Below, in pieces: positions 1 to 11,252 of a stretch of DNA of 64,000 nucleotides. The notes beneath the pieces were generated by a model. That model saw only the letters and a list, made by a program, of their open reading frames with translations, was not told the origin of the DNA and did not search any database. Where the stretch lies: contig CM051514.1 of the NCBI GenBank assembly GCA_028015205.1, positions 21,592,150-21,656,149 of the forward strand, written 5' to 3'. Position numbers and translations under genes: made by a program. How positions within the stretch are numbered: the stretch's first letter is position 1; every line of letters starts with the position of its first letter. Source of the stretch: Mytilisepta virgata (taxonomy: Eukaryota; Mollusca; Bivalvia; Mytilida; Mytilidae).

Positions 1-625
1 AACAGGCCCAACATCACCTCAGACACTGGAACACTGCATCGGTCAATCAACCCGCGACGACGACCGCAAAACCTCCTAAGTGATGACATAAACCCATCCC
101 TGATAAAACCGTGTTAAAGAAGCTTTTGTGACAGCAGTAATCTTTATCGAAAGTCATGGCAACTCACGCAAGCCCTTGAATATTGGATAAGCGGAGAAAC
201 GTAGACGCCATATGCATGCGACGCTGGCATATTGCTACTCAAGAAGGGAAAGTAAACAATAGGAAAGCCGAAGTCGTCACGTTTGCCATAAAGTTTTGTC
301 TTCAGATGTCCTCCATTGTCCATCGCGGGAAACAAATCCAAACATGAAGCGGACTTTGATTTATCTGAAGTATCCTTAACACCTAAGTTTACTGGGGTAG
401 ATATGATGTAGAAGGTCGTTCTTTAACGACAACACGTCATCTACAAATGTATATAACGAAAAGTGAAATTAAAGGATTGGGCTAGTTTCTTTTTGTTTTC
501 ACGTAGAAGCCCTTGAATGAAGTCCGCTTCTTATGAGTACAGAAAAAGATCGGCGAGGAGGGCGAGCACAATTTGTTCCCATTGGAATGCCAATTGTTTG
601 TTGAAAAATTCTACCGCCAAATGAA
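1..625 (-). pseudogene. Decayed YIDD-type (Penelope-like) reverse transcriptase fragment
   Basis: Reading the minus strand from about 625 down to 1 gives, in broken frames, the order of a retroelement reverse transcriptase. It begins with a GIPMGTNCA-like block (about 560-600). A degraded VDDVLSL block (about 440) stands for the Y-x-D-D active site. A well-conserved stretch at 144-341 includes KLYGKRDDFGFPIVYFPF and YSRAC. A final SSLRRFCGRR-like block lies near 50-80. Frameshifts and stops separate the blocks, so this is a dead copy. The same block order recurs at 8.1-9.3, 48.1-48.9 and 53.0-53.5 kb. I assign it to Penelope-like elements from the motif order (PMGT, YIDD, RYSRAC, KFYGRHH). 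An unclassified YIDD retroelement is the alternative. It is cut by the window edge. Confidence 0.62.
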
Positions 626-1794
626 ACAAATATGTTGTCTATGAGAAAATCTAACATCTTTCAAATTTCATCTTCCTTAAACAATATTTTTAGAAAAGTA
701 TATTTATTCTTTATCAAAGGAGTAGTCACCAATATTCGGAAAATAAAATGTCAGGATAGAGCAACAATAGGTTTACGAAGTTCAAGTCAACAATGTCATC
801 AAGCTAACGCAACATTATTAGCACACAATACAATGGATAAATGAACGTTCGCAGCCATTACATGAACCGCGAGAGATCAGGTGCGTCGACAGTTTAAGCA
901 TCTCCTGCCGTGCTAGCATCACCTGTTAGTGATAACACACAAAAGATTCATATATAGAGTTCCAATCAGGGGAAACGTTGTGTCAATGATATCAAAGATA
1001 AAAGAAAGGGAAAGATCTATGTCAAAACGAAGAAGTCACGTGTAAGTTAAGACACAATATATATTTCATATATTCAAACAAATATCATGCTTTCCGACAT
1101 TTTTGTCAGTACAATGACCCCTATTTTCCCACAAAATATAAAGAAATAATCTGCATTGTGGACTTTATGGTTTTGGATATTACAGAAATAAGATACTTGA
1201 GGTCTGTTGGTCTGTTGGTCTGTTGGTTGCCATGACAACATGTGACATATGTGGAAAAGAAACGGATATAGTTAGGATAAAAGACAGAATTCACCAGAAA
1301 ATATGAATTGACAAAAAATCAGATTCTCAGTTTTAAGTCCACTATATTGAGAAACGAAGTATTTCGATGTTCAAGAGGAGCTTGGAAATAGTGTTTTGAG
1401 AGATGCAACTGTGTACAAACAATCCAGAGACAAGGTCAAGTCGAGACAGGCAAGGACAAAACCTGTCATAGAACACTCACAATACGTAAAAACCACTTAT
1501 TATTTACACATAATGAGCAAGTAGAACTTAGCTTCAAAACATTAGTCCACACCTGCCGACCACCTTGACATAAAGATGTTATTCAAATCACAAATTCCGA
1601 CCTGCCGACTATATTTTCTGAAATATAACGATCTGGTGTATATTTTTGCAGACTACCATTCACTTCTTTAATTTCGATATTAGCTCGAAATTGATACTTA
1701 AAATTTACTGTTTCAAAATTTTACAATTTATGAAAACTCAGTAGTATCTCTCTCTTGCATAGCTCTGGCATTAGATGTTTTTCCTTTGTCCCTT
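626..1794. other. No gene recognised
   Basis: AT-rich sequence with only short chance reading frames. A small direct triplication of GGTCTGTT sits near 1201-1226. I see no coding or RNA signal. Confidence 0.4.
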
Positions 1795-1935
1795 TAGGTC
1801 GTTTTTGGTATTTTTGAATTTGATTTTTAACCTTTGGATTGTTGTTTTAGTTTTCAACATTTTAGGCCTTGGACACAACTAATTATTCGTAAATCGACGA
1901 AATGTGCACATCTTGTGCAACAAAATTGGTATCAA
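1795..1935 (+). repeat. Dispersed repeat with GACGAAATG-GCACATCTTG tail, copy 1
   Basis: The segment (TTTAGTTTTCAACATTTTAGGCC, spacer, CGAAATGTGCACATCTTG) recurs at 62955-63075, and its tail alone recurs at 56820-56890. The order of blocks matches an interspersed repeat I associate with mussel genomes. It has no coding potential. Confidence 0.45.
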
Positions 1936-2499
1936 AGAATTTATTGAAACATTTCTTCCGCGGGGACTGTATGCCCCTATAAACTAATTATTTGTCTAAC
2001 TTATAATGGTCATATTAAACGAAAACATTAACGATAGGATGAAGAATTGATATATTTTCTATGTTAAACAGATCTCGTTTCCAGTGTAATTATTTACCAA
2101 TCATTTTGATGCTATATCTTCTATGTTATCTTTAAATGTGCAAATATTTTATTCACTTACAAATATAAGAAAATACTAAAAAGGTCATCTGTGAATGGCA
2201 GTATCTGTGCATATGTCATTTCGTCCAGCACAAATCGGGAAAATGGAAAATATATACGTGTTTATTCTATATATTAAGTAAAATACGATACAATTATTTA
2301 AAACTTGTGTAAATTCTATACAGTCATGACAGTTTAAACATTGAACGTGTCGTTTAATTATGTTTTCATTCTATGCATTTTATTTAGATAATTTGTAGTT
2401 CAGCGTTCAATTATAGGGAGAACTAGGTCACTCCCCGTGCAATCACGGTAGTCATAACTAGAGGTTCGTGGGAGCCTGCATCGCTTACCTGGACTAAGT
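1936..2499. other. No gene recognised
   Basis: AT-rich spacer between two repeat blocks. No reading frame, RNA gene or terminal repeats were seen. Confidence 0.4.
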
Positions 2500-3385
2500 C
2501 CATCTTGATTGGCAGCCTGGAACATTGCTGTCAAGTTCCAACTGGCTCACTGTTTCAACAAGAAGATCTTCCAGGGATTCTTTACATTAGGTCCTATGTT
2601 AAATTATGTTCCACTGTGCCAGCCATCTTAAATGGATCATCGGATGTAATTCTGAAAGAGGATTACCAAAGGACCATTGCTGCGAAATGTTCCATTTTGC
2701 CCAGTGGTTTCAGACTACTAAATTCAATTAAGGTAGAATGTTCGGCTCTGGAAGCCATCTTGGATGGCTGGCAATGTCATCGGAAACAATTCTGAAAAAG
2801 GACCACGTAAGGAGCATTACTGCATGTTTTTTCCAATTGGTCTAGTGGTTTCAGACACGAAGATCTTTAAGTAAATTTCCCATAAGGTCCTATGTTAAAA
2901 TATGTTTAGTTCTAGTGGCCATCTTGGATGCAGGACAGGGGCATTGGAAACATTTCTGAAAGAGGACCACCTAAGGACCATTGCGGCCAAGATTTGTTCA
3001 AATTGGTCTAGTGGTTTCAGATAAGAAGATATTAAGTTAATTTCCCATATGGTCCTATGTTAAACTATGTTCGGCTCTGGCAGCCATTTTTTATGACAGG
3101 CAGGATCATCTGATATAGATCTGAAAGATGACCTCCAAATGTCCATTGCTGCCAAGTTTTGTTCCAACTGGCCAATTGGTTTCAGAGAAGATCTTTTAGT
3201 AAGTCATAGGATACATTCTGAAAGAATACCACTTAAGGACCATTCCTGCCAAGTTTTGTTCCAATTCGCGCAGTGGTTTTAAAGAAGTAGATCTTTAAAA
3301 GAACGCTTACGACGACGACGGATGACGGACGCCAAGTGATGGCAATAGCTCATATGACCCTTTGGGCCAAGTGAACTAAAAAATT
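2500..3385 (+). repeat. Tandem 130-165-bp bivalve repeat array
   Basis: About five diverged units repeat here. Each carries the blocks GGTCCTATGTTAAA, ATGTTCGGCTCTGG, CCATCTTGGATG, CTGAAAGAGGACCA, CCATTGCTGCCAAG and GTGGTTTCAGA. The GTTCGGCTCTGG block occurs near 2738, 2902 and 3066, giving a period near 164, with one shorter unit before it. The array ends in a GACGACGACGGATGACGG stretch followed by GCCAAGTGATGGCAATAGCTCA. A single related unit lies at 57610-57915 with the same ending. The apparent reading frame at 2505-2795 is repeat sequence, not a gene. Confidence 0.75.
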
Positions 3386-4400
3386 GGAATAGCTTTTCTT
3401 ACACCTTTGACAAAGCACACCGCCATTTACGGAGTGTGAGATATTTGTTTTTTAAAAGCAATGAGTGAAAAACATTGTATTGCTTCTCGATGCGAATTCG
3501 CCCTATTTTTGTCGTTAATATGACTTGTATATACCTTAAAACAATATTTATTTATTGTAAAGAATTGAAACAATATTTAAAGGTAAACCGAAATACTTTA
3601 ATTCCCTTCAATTAAAAAAAGTTCTCTTGTTATGTGCTATATTAAGTCTGTTCGTTTTGAAAGCTCGCTAAAACTAATAATTCTATGTTATAGCAAAGTG
3701 TGAAATAAAGTTTTCGTTTTCTTAATTAATTGTTCCATTATTAGTCCTTATTGTATAAAAATAATCAGCGCATAATCTCTCCGGCATTTTCTTATTTTTC
3801 ATTGCTCATAAAAACATGCCAAACCTCTTTCAATATTTAGAAGTGAAAGTAGTTTATTAATATATTACTGCGCACAATGGTAGAGGTGGAATGTCCGGTT
3901 ATCTCTGATCACCTTATATCAAAACAATTATCCTTAGAACGGGAGTGGGCATGAATGACGAAACATGGAAACATGTCGGATGGGTTCGGATCGTGTTAAC
4001 TTAATTATAATTTGAGCATTTAAAGAAACTTTTTACACGTGTGAAATTTTCAGACAACCCAGTCATACTCTGATTTGAATAATGACTGTTACCGTTTTTC
4101 CGTGACGACGGCCCGAGAAATCGAGCACTTTAGATTCTACTATGTATTGTTTGAGTCTTGCCAACAATTTTCAATTTCTATCTGTGATATTTGCATGCTT
4201 ATAGCATTTTTTCTCATAATAATTGTTTTTCTTATCATCTATAATTTGTATTTTCCTCAATCTTTTTTCTGAATTCATCCCAATGAAAGATTCCTGCACT
4301 GATTTTATCTGGACAAAATATCTAAGTTACTTGATTTCTTATGTACATTGGGTATTTTAAACTAACCTTGTCTATTGCTAAATAGCATAATAATCTTTCA
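3386..4400. other. No gene recognised (3' flank of shematrin-like copy 1)
   Basis: AT-rich sequence downstream (minus strand) of copy 1. I see no AATAAA signal in the first 200 bases past its stop codon, unlike the intact paralogues. No other feature was seen. Confidence 0.4.
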
Positions 4401-4742
4401 TTAATAGGAAGTCTTCTTTCCACCACCGCCAAGTCTACCGTATCCTCCAAATCCACCAGCACCATAACCACCAAATCCACCTGCACCGTATCCGCCAAAT
4501 CCACCAGCACCATAACCACCAAATAGTCCAGCACCGTATCCGCCAAATCCACCAACACCGTACCCGCCAAATCCACCAACGCCGTATCCGCTAAATCCTC
4601 CAGCACCATATCCTGCTCCCACTGCATTATATAACCATGGACCTACCAATACTGGCGCCATAACAACGGTTGGGCCTTTCTGTTGACCGGCTGATGTGAA
4701 GGCAAGGCAGACAGTCAGAAATATTGTAAATAATATGCTGTT
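4401..4742 (-). pseudogene. Shematrin-like glycine-rich secreted protein, copy 1 (start codon lost)
   Basis: This minus-strand frame reads a hydrophobic signal-like stretch (ILFTIFLTVCLAFTSAG), then QQKGPTVVMAPVLVGPWLY, then GGFGGYGAGGFGGYG-type repeats, and ends GGGGKKTSY with a TAA stop. It is a clear paralogue of copies A, B and C and is closest to copy C, sharing VCLAFTS and GPWLY. At the position of the MKL start in the paralogues the codon is AAC, and the frame runs upstream to a stop with no ATG. The first in-frame ATG (4659-4661) would begin at MAPV and remove the signal peptide. The terminal GKKGYY is changed to GKKTSY. I call it a probable pseudogene. The alternative is an altered first exon that supplies a start through splicing. 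Confidence 0.65.
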
Positions 4743-5829
4743 GGCATGGACAATGATGCGAGCACAGCAATACCCCTTTCCAGAAACTCATTTCCGGTAT
4801 AACAATTCTGATTCTAAAATTATAATTCGAAGCAAGTTATTTCCCTTACTTCAGTTTCCGCCGAACGAAACTTTTTCTAGCCTTTGTACGTAACACAATA
4901 TGGCTGCCCCCATAAACAAAGACTTTTCCAAATGACCCATATGTAGAAAATGCATACACTCCTATAGCGCTCGCTGCGCTCGCTATTATTTGTTTAACAA
5001 ATAAATATTTAAGAATAAAACTGAAAATTTAGTTTCGTAATATCAGGGTCTTACATCTCAAAGCCCTTGATATTTCAAAGTTAATTTCGGTCCCAAGATA
5101 ATGATTTGCACTATTTTAACTCCAGATATCACATATTAATTGTAATGTTCTTTAATTTTGAGATTAGGAAATTTATCTACATTCCAAATTCATTGCCATG
5201 GAGTATAATTTAAATATATTCCATGAGAATTTCCAAGGAACAGAAATTCCTGCTTTACAAATTTGATATTTACATTATTTTCAATGTTAAATTCAAATTA
5301 TTTAAATATAAGATGATGTGATACTGTAACTTTTTATCGTACTGTACGTGTGTTGGAGACTTGTAGTTGTTAATTTTAAAAACTATGAATTTCAGATTAA
5401 AAATAGACAAACTTTAAAGACTTTATTTTTAATATTTTGAGAATGAAACTTAATGAAATTATGTAATAACAGATAATGCAATAAAAAATAAAATGATTAT
5501 TATCCACACTATTATTTTCCATATAGAGCATACATATCTTATATATGAGATGTGCTTATTTGATAATGTAATGTTTTTTCCTATTTATTTTCTTTAGAAT
5601 TGAATGCTTTATTTTTGTAATTTTATCGGAGTTTTAATACAAGAAGACCAATTAGATGTCTGGATCTGCACGCAAATAAGAAATTGTTGGCTTCGACTTT
5701 TCTAATTTTCAATAGCTCTTGAATATAGTAGAATTTTCAGATTACACAAAATAGGTTTGTATTCTATGTGGTCAGAATAACTGCAAAATTCAGAAATGCC
5801 AGAAGAAAGATGTTGGAGTTTTATATAAG
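4743..5829. other. Putative 5' intron region of copy 1, nothing else recognised
   Basis: AT-rich sequence between the copy 1 coding region and its candidate promoter at 6942-6986. The frame at 4696-4893 is a chance reading over the signal-peptide region and adjoining DNA. Confidence 0.35.
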
Positions 5830-6240
5830 ACAAACTAGGTACTCTTCGTACCTGGGATGCCTAAAAATTAGTAAGTTCAACAAATGATAAATTTGACAAT
5901 TTTTTCTCAAATCGTCCAAAAAGGGGAGGTGCTCATCTACAATAAAATAAAAATAACTGTGCAGGTGAAAGAGTTAAAGTTTCGCATTACACAATCTTAG
6001 TACCCATGATGTTCCTGTAAAAATGGCAACACATGATAAGTTTGACATTTTGTTTCTCACACCACCTCAAAAGAGGAGATCTACATCTTCAATTTGTTCA
6101 GAATAAGTGTGCAATATTTCAGAAGTGCCAGTTATATGGTGTTTGAGTTTTGGATTGCACAAATGAGGTATCCTATTCTGTGACGGACAGACGGAGTAAC
6201 CAGACTATTACACCTGCGTCCGCCTTTGACGATGCAGGTA
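5830..6240 (+). repeat. Two-unit dispersed repeat ending GACGGACAGACGG
   Basis: Two units of about 165 bp share the blocks TGATAA-TTTGACA-TTTTTCTCA, GAGG-GCTCATCT-CAAT and AGTGTGCA. They are followed by GTGACGGACAGACGG and GACGATGCAGGT. In reverse orientation the same blocks (GTGCACCTCCTATTT, ACATTTTTT, CGTCCGTTCGTCCG) appear at about 35240-35585 and 45880-46160. I treat all of these as one interspersed repeat family. Confidence 0.45.
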
Positions 6241-6941
6241 GAAATGAAGCGTAAAATTCTTTTGATCACATTTTACATTTTACAAGTATAAAATGTGACT
6301 GCCATTTTTAACTGTTTTCCATATTGTCATTGGTTGTCTTTATCTTCACTTTGTTATAAGCCTGATTTCGTTAGAAAGCTTGTACGTTATAAAAGAACTC
6401 TACTCTATACTACACCGTACCTAGTCTGCACTCTCGAGAATTTATACATTTTACTGTATACCCAAAAGACTTTTCTGAAACAAACCGTAATAACTTTTAC
6501 TTGCCAAATATTCGAATGCCACACAGTATTCATGTTTTCTTAATTATTAGGATATAGTACTTTGCGTTACTGTGAAATAAATATTGAAACTTATCTTATA
6601 AATTCATAATATAATTTGTATTGATACTTATTATGTTATTTTATTTCTCACAATATTCTTACAATAAAAAAAAAAAACAAATATATGAATAACAGGTTTA
6701 CTTTGTCTTTTGTCGTAATTAATTAGTGTCTGTCGTAATTAATTATTGCCTTCTATGCTGAAATACTTCAAAATATCCAGGCAAATAATGCAAATGCCGT
6801 CAGAATATTTTTAGTTAAAATGGAAGTAAATAATTTCCGAAAGACCCTTTTAATTAAGAATTCCTGGTGATTTTCATACAGAAATAGGTCTATTACATGG
6901 GAAAGACCAACTTGTTCCTACCAGAGTATCTTTTGACTTAC
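6241..6941. other. No gene recognised
   Basis: AT-rich sequence with an A-run near 6666. The frame at 6295-6543 has no recognisable domain. Confidence 0.4.
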
Positions 6942-6986
6942 CTTACTTTCCGGTTGTGTTGGCTAACAGTTGTGAATGCTTATATA
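6942..6986 (-). promoter_or_regulatory. Degenerate promoter/exon-1 candidate for shematrin-like copy 1
   Basis: On the minus strand a TATA box (TATATAAG, 6979-6986) is followed by sequence resembling the exon-1 region of the intact paralogues. A 5' splice donor AAG|GTAAGT follows, with the exon ending at 6942. The TATA-to-donor distance is about 37 bp here, against 55-56 bp in copies A, B and C, so roughly 18 bp are missing between the TATA box and the exon. This fits the degraded state of copy 1. It lies about 2.2 kb upstream of the coding remnant, similar to intron 1 elsewhere. Confidence 0.5.
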
Positions 6987-7329
6987 TGCTGTAACACATC
7001 TTTATCATCAAACGTTTACCATGATTTTGTCACATTTATCAATATTTTTCTACAATACATCATATTTAATTACAATTAAAGATTATTAAGTATGACTAAT
7101 TTGATTTTCTTTGTCAGCTATTTTGTACTGTAAAAGTTTGGGTACAAAACATAAGTCAAATAAAATTGATCACATATAGCAATAACATATTCCTAAAATT
7201 GTATAAATATGTAAAGTAGTAAAGACTTAAAACATAACATCACAGCGACAAACTGGTACGAATTATCAAATTAGTTACATTTTATATCCAAAAACTACAT
7301 CTGTTCAAATTTTGTACTTTTAATTCAAT

Positions 7330-7600
7330 AATCGCATATTTTTTCACAAGCCGTTTATAGTAACGTTGGCGTGGGAAATCAACCGATATGTCAGGAATCA
7401 ACTGACAATTCGCAGTGGGTAGCAACATCCGGATAAATGTGTTAGCATTAGCCATCAACATCAAGAAATGTTTTAATTTAAAGACGGGGATATAGCAACG
7501 TCCGGGTATACGAGTTTTCAACGGTCGGGTGGGTGTATGGATTTTTTATGGACACGTCATTAGCGAATAAAAGTACAAGAAATTTATCAAGACGAGGATT
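7330..7600 (+). repeat. Unclassified dispersed repeat, copy 1 of 3
   Basis: It carries AGTAACGTTGGCGTGG, then TGGGTAGCAAC-TCCGG, then ACGTCCGGGTATACGAG, then TGGACACGTCATTAGCG. The same blocks in the same order and orientation occur near 9380-9600 and 10330-10540. No protein or terminal repeats were found. Confidence 0.5.
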
Positions 7601-8058
7601 CTATTGGTTATCTAGAGCTTTTAAAATTCTGAATTACCTTATTACGCCGTTAGGCGGAGACGAAGGGTATAAAACTATTGAAAAGTGATTAAATCTCCAG
7701 ATACATGGATATGAAAACAGTTAACGAATTTATCCCCTAATGTTGTCTACAATGGTAGAAATTTGAGATCAATAATAGCAAATGATAGAACGTTCAAGCT
7801 ACGTTTTTTACCCCAAAAGATGTTAAATGTATGATATTTTTCACATCCAAACACTCTCGACTTTGATTAGGTTGATAAAATCATCAATTCTTGCTCGCAT
7901 TCAACACCTTAGAACGTCCATGGGTTCTAAATCTGACTGCGTTTTTAACTATCCTCGAGTTTGAAAAACACTATTTTACATACATGTCATTGTTCCATCT
8001 GACAAAGCTCCAAACAACATCGGTTTTGTCTGCAAAAGACACTACATTTACTGCCTGA
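7601..8058. other. No gene recognised
   Basis: AT-rich sequence between a dispersed repeat and a retroelement remnant. Nothing else was seen. Confidence 0.35.
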
Positions 8059-9310
8059 TTGCGGAGATGGGTATTGAAAATACACTTGGTAACTCCACTT
8101 ATACACACAATACAATACAAAGGGAATATGTTATCAATGATCATATTTCTGAACGTTCCATCTTCCTTTGGTAAAACTGTAAGTGATGAAAATTTTAACC
8201 TCCCTTCCATTTACTGGAGACCAAACTTCATAAGTGTCCATACAGAGAATGCCAAATGCACTACTGAACTCCTTTCAAAACTTGTTGCTACCTTACTTAC
8301 AGCAATTATGGGTGGTCTCATGAGCTACTGCGATAAGATTTTGTTAACATGCTGGAATTTCTCATCGACAACATCTTTAATGAGTAGGACATGTTTTGCA
8401 GCATGCGGTCGGTATCCCTATGGGAGAAACTGTGCGTCGCTTTTGGCCGATCTGTTCTTATAGAGTGAAAGTAAAGTTTTAAGGGGCTAATGAATCGGAA
8501 AGAAAAGAAATTAGCCCATTTCTTTAATTTCAGTTCCCGCTATAAAGATAATGTTTTGTCACTTAAAATAATCATTATTTTCAGGATTACCTACATCTCA
8601 TCTATCCCAGTGAACTTGAATTTAAGAAACTACAAACACACCAATTTTTGCTTCATATCTAGATTTGAACTTGTACATGGATGATAATGGACGTTTGAAG
8701 TCAAAACATTATGGCAAACGTGATAATTTTAATTTTCCATTTTGAACTTCCTCTTTCCTAGTGGTAACATGCCATAATCTCCCGCCTATGTTGTGTAGGT
8801 TTCGCAGTTTATTCCTTACTGCTGCGCATGTGATTTATACGTCGACTTTCTCGGCAGGGCTAGACTGCTGCAACACAGACTTCGAAAGTTTTGTTCAGTT
8901 TTTGTTAATTTCTTCACTCCAAAGTTTTACGGTCGTCATTACGAATTGATTAAAACCAATACGAAGTTTCTATCTCGCGTATGAGACTAGATATTTTCTG
9001 TTAGATTTTACGTCCTTCTGGAATAGACAGCCTATTGACTTGACACCTCACCATGTTACCTATCGGACTTGACTTTTCACCATGTTGCCCTTGCCTACCC
9101 TTCCGGAGCACATGATGTCACCCCGGGTGAGGGAGTTCATGTTGCTACTGCTTTAGTTTATGTGCTGTCCTGTTCTAGTTTTGTTTCATTTATTATACGT
9201 TTTTGTGCTCTTTTCTCCTGACTTTGTCTTTTCCTTGGATTTGTGGACTTTTTCCACTTTTTTTCGCTTCGGCAGTCCTTTGTCGATATTTAAATGTGGC
9301 CTAGCTTCAC
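8059..9310 (+). pseudogene. Decayed YIDD-type (Penelope-like) retroelement, RT and 3' tail
   Basis: Plus-strand frames give LPSIYWRPNF near 8200, KCTTELLSKL near 8255 and YPYGRNCASLLADLFL near 8415-8463. EKKLAHFFNFSSRYKDNVLSL follows near 8500-8565, MDDNGRLKSKHYGKRDNFNFPF near 8680-8745, and KFYGRHYELI near 8925. This is the reverse-transcriptase block order seen at 1-625. The catalytic block reads YKDN in place of the expected YIDD, so the copy is inactive. From about 9080 the non-coding tail begins (CCTACCCTTCCGGAGCAC, then GATGTCAC), shared with the 46.9, 51.6, 53.0 and 63.1 kb remnants. Stops and frameshifts interrupt the frame throughout. The long frame at 8059-8463 is part of this pseudogene. 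Confidence 0.65.
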
Positions 9311-9379
9311 CTCTGCTAGAACCTCTACATCCATTGACATTTCTTCGATTTCTGTTTTTAACGTTTTATTTCAATAACC

Positions 9380-9600
9380 GGACATTTATCGCATGACGTT
9401 ATTGTCGTTAAAGGTCGTGCACTTTTTAGCTTCATGACGTGGAAAATCAACACCAATACGCCAGGTATCCCTTTACAATTGACAATGGGTAGCAACGTCC
9501 GGGTATATAAGTTAGCTATGGTTGGATATATGGGTTTTTATCGACCCGTCATTAGCCTATCATAATTCAATAAATTTACTATGATGGGATAATGTAGTTA
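9380..9600 (+). repeat. Unclassified dispersed repeat, copy 2 of 3
   Basis: It shares CGGACATTTATCGCATGACG, CATGACGTGG, ATGGGTAGCAACGTCCGGG, TATATAAGTTAG and GACCCGTCATTAGCC with the copies at 7330-7600 and 10330-10540. Confidence 0.5.
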
Positions 9601-10329
9601 TCGTCTATGTTATGCATAAGCATATTTTCATTTAATTTCATTAAATTATTGTTTTAGTTTAACTTGTAGAATGTAAATGCAATTTAGAAATATATAGAAA
9701 AGATAAGCCTATATTACGTAATTGTTTATTAATAAGATGTTGATTACTGTTTACTGGAATGAGTCATTCTTTAGACGTTCGGATGTTGGCCGCTGGAATT
9801 TATAATTGATAGAATTCCACACTTTATTTCTTCTCTTTGAAAAAACTGCTGAACTTAATACGGTTCATATTGGAGAGAACTGAAGATAGGGGAGCGGAGC
9901 AAAACTTTTAATTCGTAAAAGAATTGTTATTTGTGAACATTATTCTGAGAACTGAAACAATATGAGAGTTAGATTATTTCATTAGAATTCCGAAACTGAA
10001 AGGATTTCGGAAGAAACTGGACATAAAAAAGAACTGACGATTATTAGTTTAAAACATTTAAGCAAGTACAAGGTAGATATTTCTAAATTTTTACTATTAT
10101 GAACTTCTATATAAAAAAAATCAATAACGGATATGAATGTATCTAAGGAATAAGTCTCAGTCTGAAACGGTTTAAATTTTGATTTAGATAAGAGGAAATG
10201 ATGGTTCGTTAAAGTAAGATTTTTTTTTAACCACAAGAAGTTAAATTTTTTAAATTAAACCTTATTTTACAAACACTAGCGTACTACCTGTGTTAGAAGA
10301 ATTAATATATCAATGTTTTTACATTTTTA
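9601..10329. other. No gene recognised
   Basis: AT-rich spacer. The frame at 9982-10236 shows no family resemblance. Confidence 0.35.
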
Positions 10330-10540
10330 TTTCAAATCCGGAGAATTTTACGCATGCAGTCATTGCCTCAAATGATTTTTAGCGCCAGGACTTTAGTAAC
10401 GTTGGTGTGGAAAAGCATTAGGTTGGGAATCTATGGGTAATGGGCAATGAATCGCAAGGTCCGCTTAAACGAGTTAGGAATGGCTGGATATATGGGATTC
10501 TAATGAAATCACTAGGTCTATGATATGTTATAGGCCGTCT
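10330..10540 (+). repeat. Unclassified dispersed repeat, copy 3 of 3
   Basis: It carries CCGGAGAATTTTACGCATG, AGTAACGTTGGTGTGG, GGTAATGGGCAATGAATCGC and TGGCTGGATATATGGG. These correspond to blocks of the copies at 7.3 and 9.4 kb, but are more diverged. Confidence 0.42.
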
Positions 10541-10589
10541 CAAAGATGAAACCTGGAAAATACCCATTTTGAAAATTAAAGTGCTTCAC

Positions 10590-10775
10590 AAATATGCAAA
10601 AATCGATTGTTTGTTGTGGCAAATATTTCATGCTTCATTGGAACGAGAACCAATAGGGATTGGACGGGACACAAAAGGGAACCGATTTTGACTGCCACTG
10701 TGAATGGGTGAATGGGAGGGTAGGGTCGGATAATTTAGCCCTATGTAGTGGCCATTAGCATACTCTTTTCCGAAA
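10590..10775 (+). repeat. Dispersed repeat, inverted relative to 17995-18190
   Basis: The blocks GTGGCAAATATTTC, GAACGAGAACCAAT, GGACGGGACACA, AACCGATTTTGACTGCCACT and GGGTAGGGTCGGATAAT occur here. Their reverse complements occur in reverse order at 17995-18190, so these are two copies of one repeat in opposite orientation. Confidence 0.55.
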
Positions 10776-11026
10776 AACAACAAAATGGATGTTTAGTGTG
10801 CAGTGAGCATGTTCTCCAAACATGTTACCCACTATGGTCCGTGGTCAAGTGTAAGTATCTACTATCCGCCTAGTTTTAGTTTTTGCGTTTGTTTTTTTTA
10901 CAGTCTTATTCCTACATGTTTGATTTTTCTTCGTCTTTGCGTGTTTTATCTTTGAAAGATTTTTCGCAACAAGAAGTTTTCCTATAAGAAATCACGGGAA
11001 AGACAACTTACTGCTATGTACATTTT

Positions 11027-11252
11027 AAGGGATCATTCCTTGTATTGCACATGGTAGATCTCCTTAGCTGACATTTGGCTTCCTATTTCAGTATTTTTGG
11101 TTGAGTACTTCTTGTGTAATATAAGTTTGGTTTTTGGTCTTCCAAATGTTTCGGTTTTAATGCTGCTGATGAGAGGTAACTCCTTGAAATGCGTCGTATA
11201 CAGCATAGTATAAATTTACTATATCTAATATTAGTATCTTTGGATTGTTATT
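11027..11252 (+). repeat. 226-bp repeat nearly identical to 39118-39345
   Basis: About 225 bp, from TCATTCCTTGTATTGCACAT to ATTAGTATCTTTGGATTG, match the segment at 39118-39345 almost base for base. At 39 kb this sequence is part of an insertion that segment A lacks, which points to a recent mobile or transposed piece. I cannot classify it. Confidence 0.6.

Noticed and set aside
2505..2795. 96-codon frame as a gene
   Set aside because: It lies inside a tandem repeat array and does not begin with ATG.
4322..4627. Minus-strand frame with VDLADTVL repeats
   Set aside because: Out-of-frame reading of the copy 1 glycine-rich repeats.
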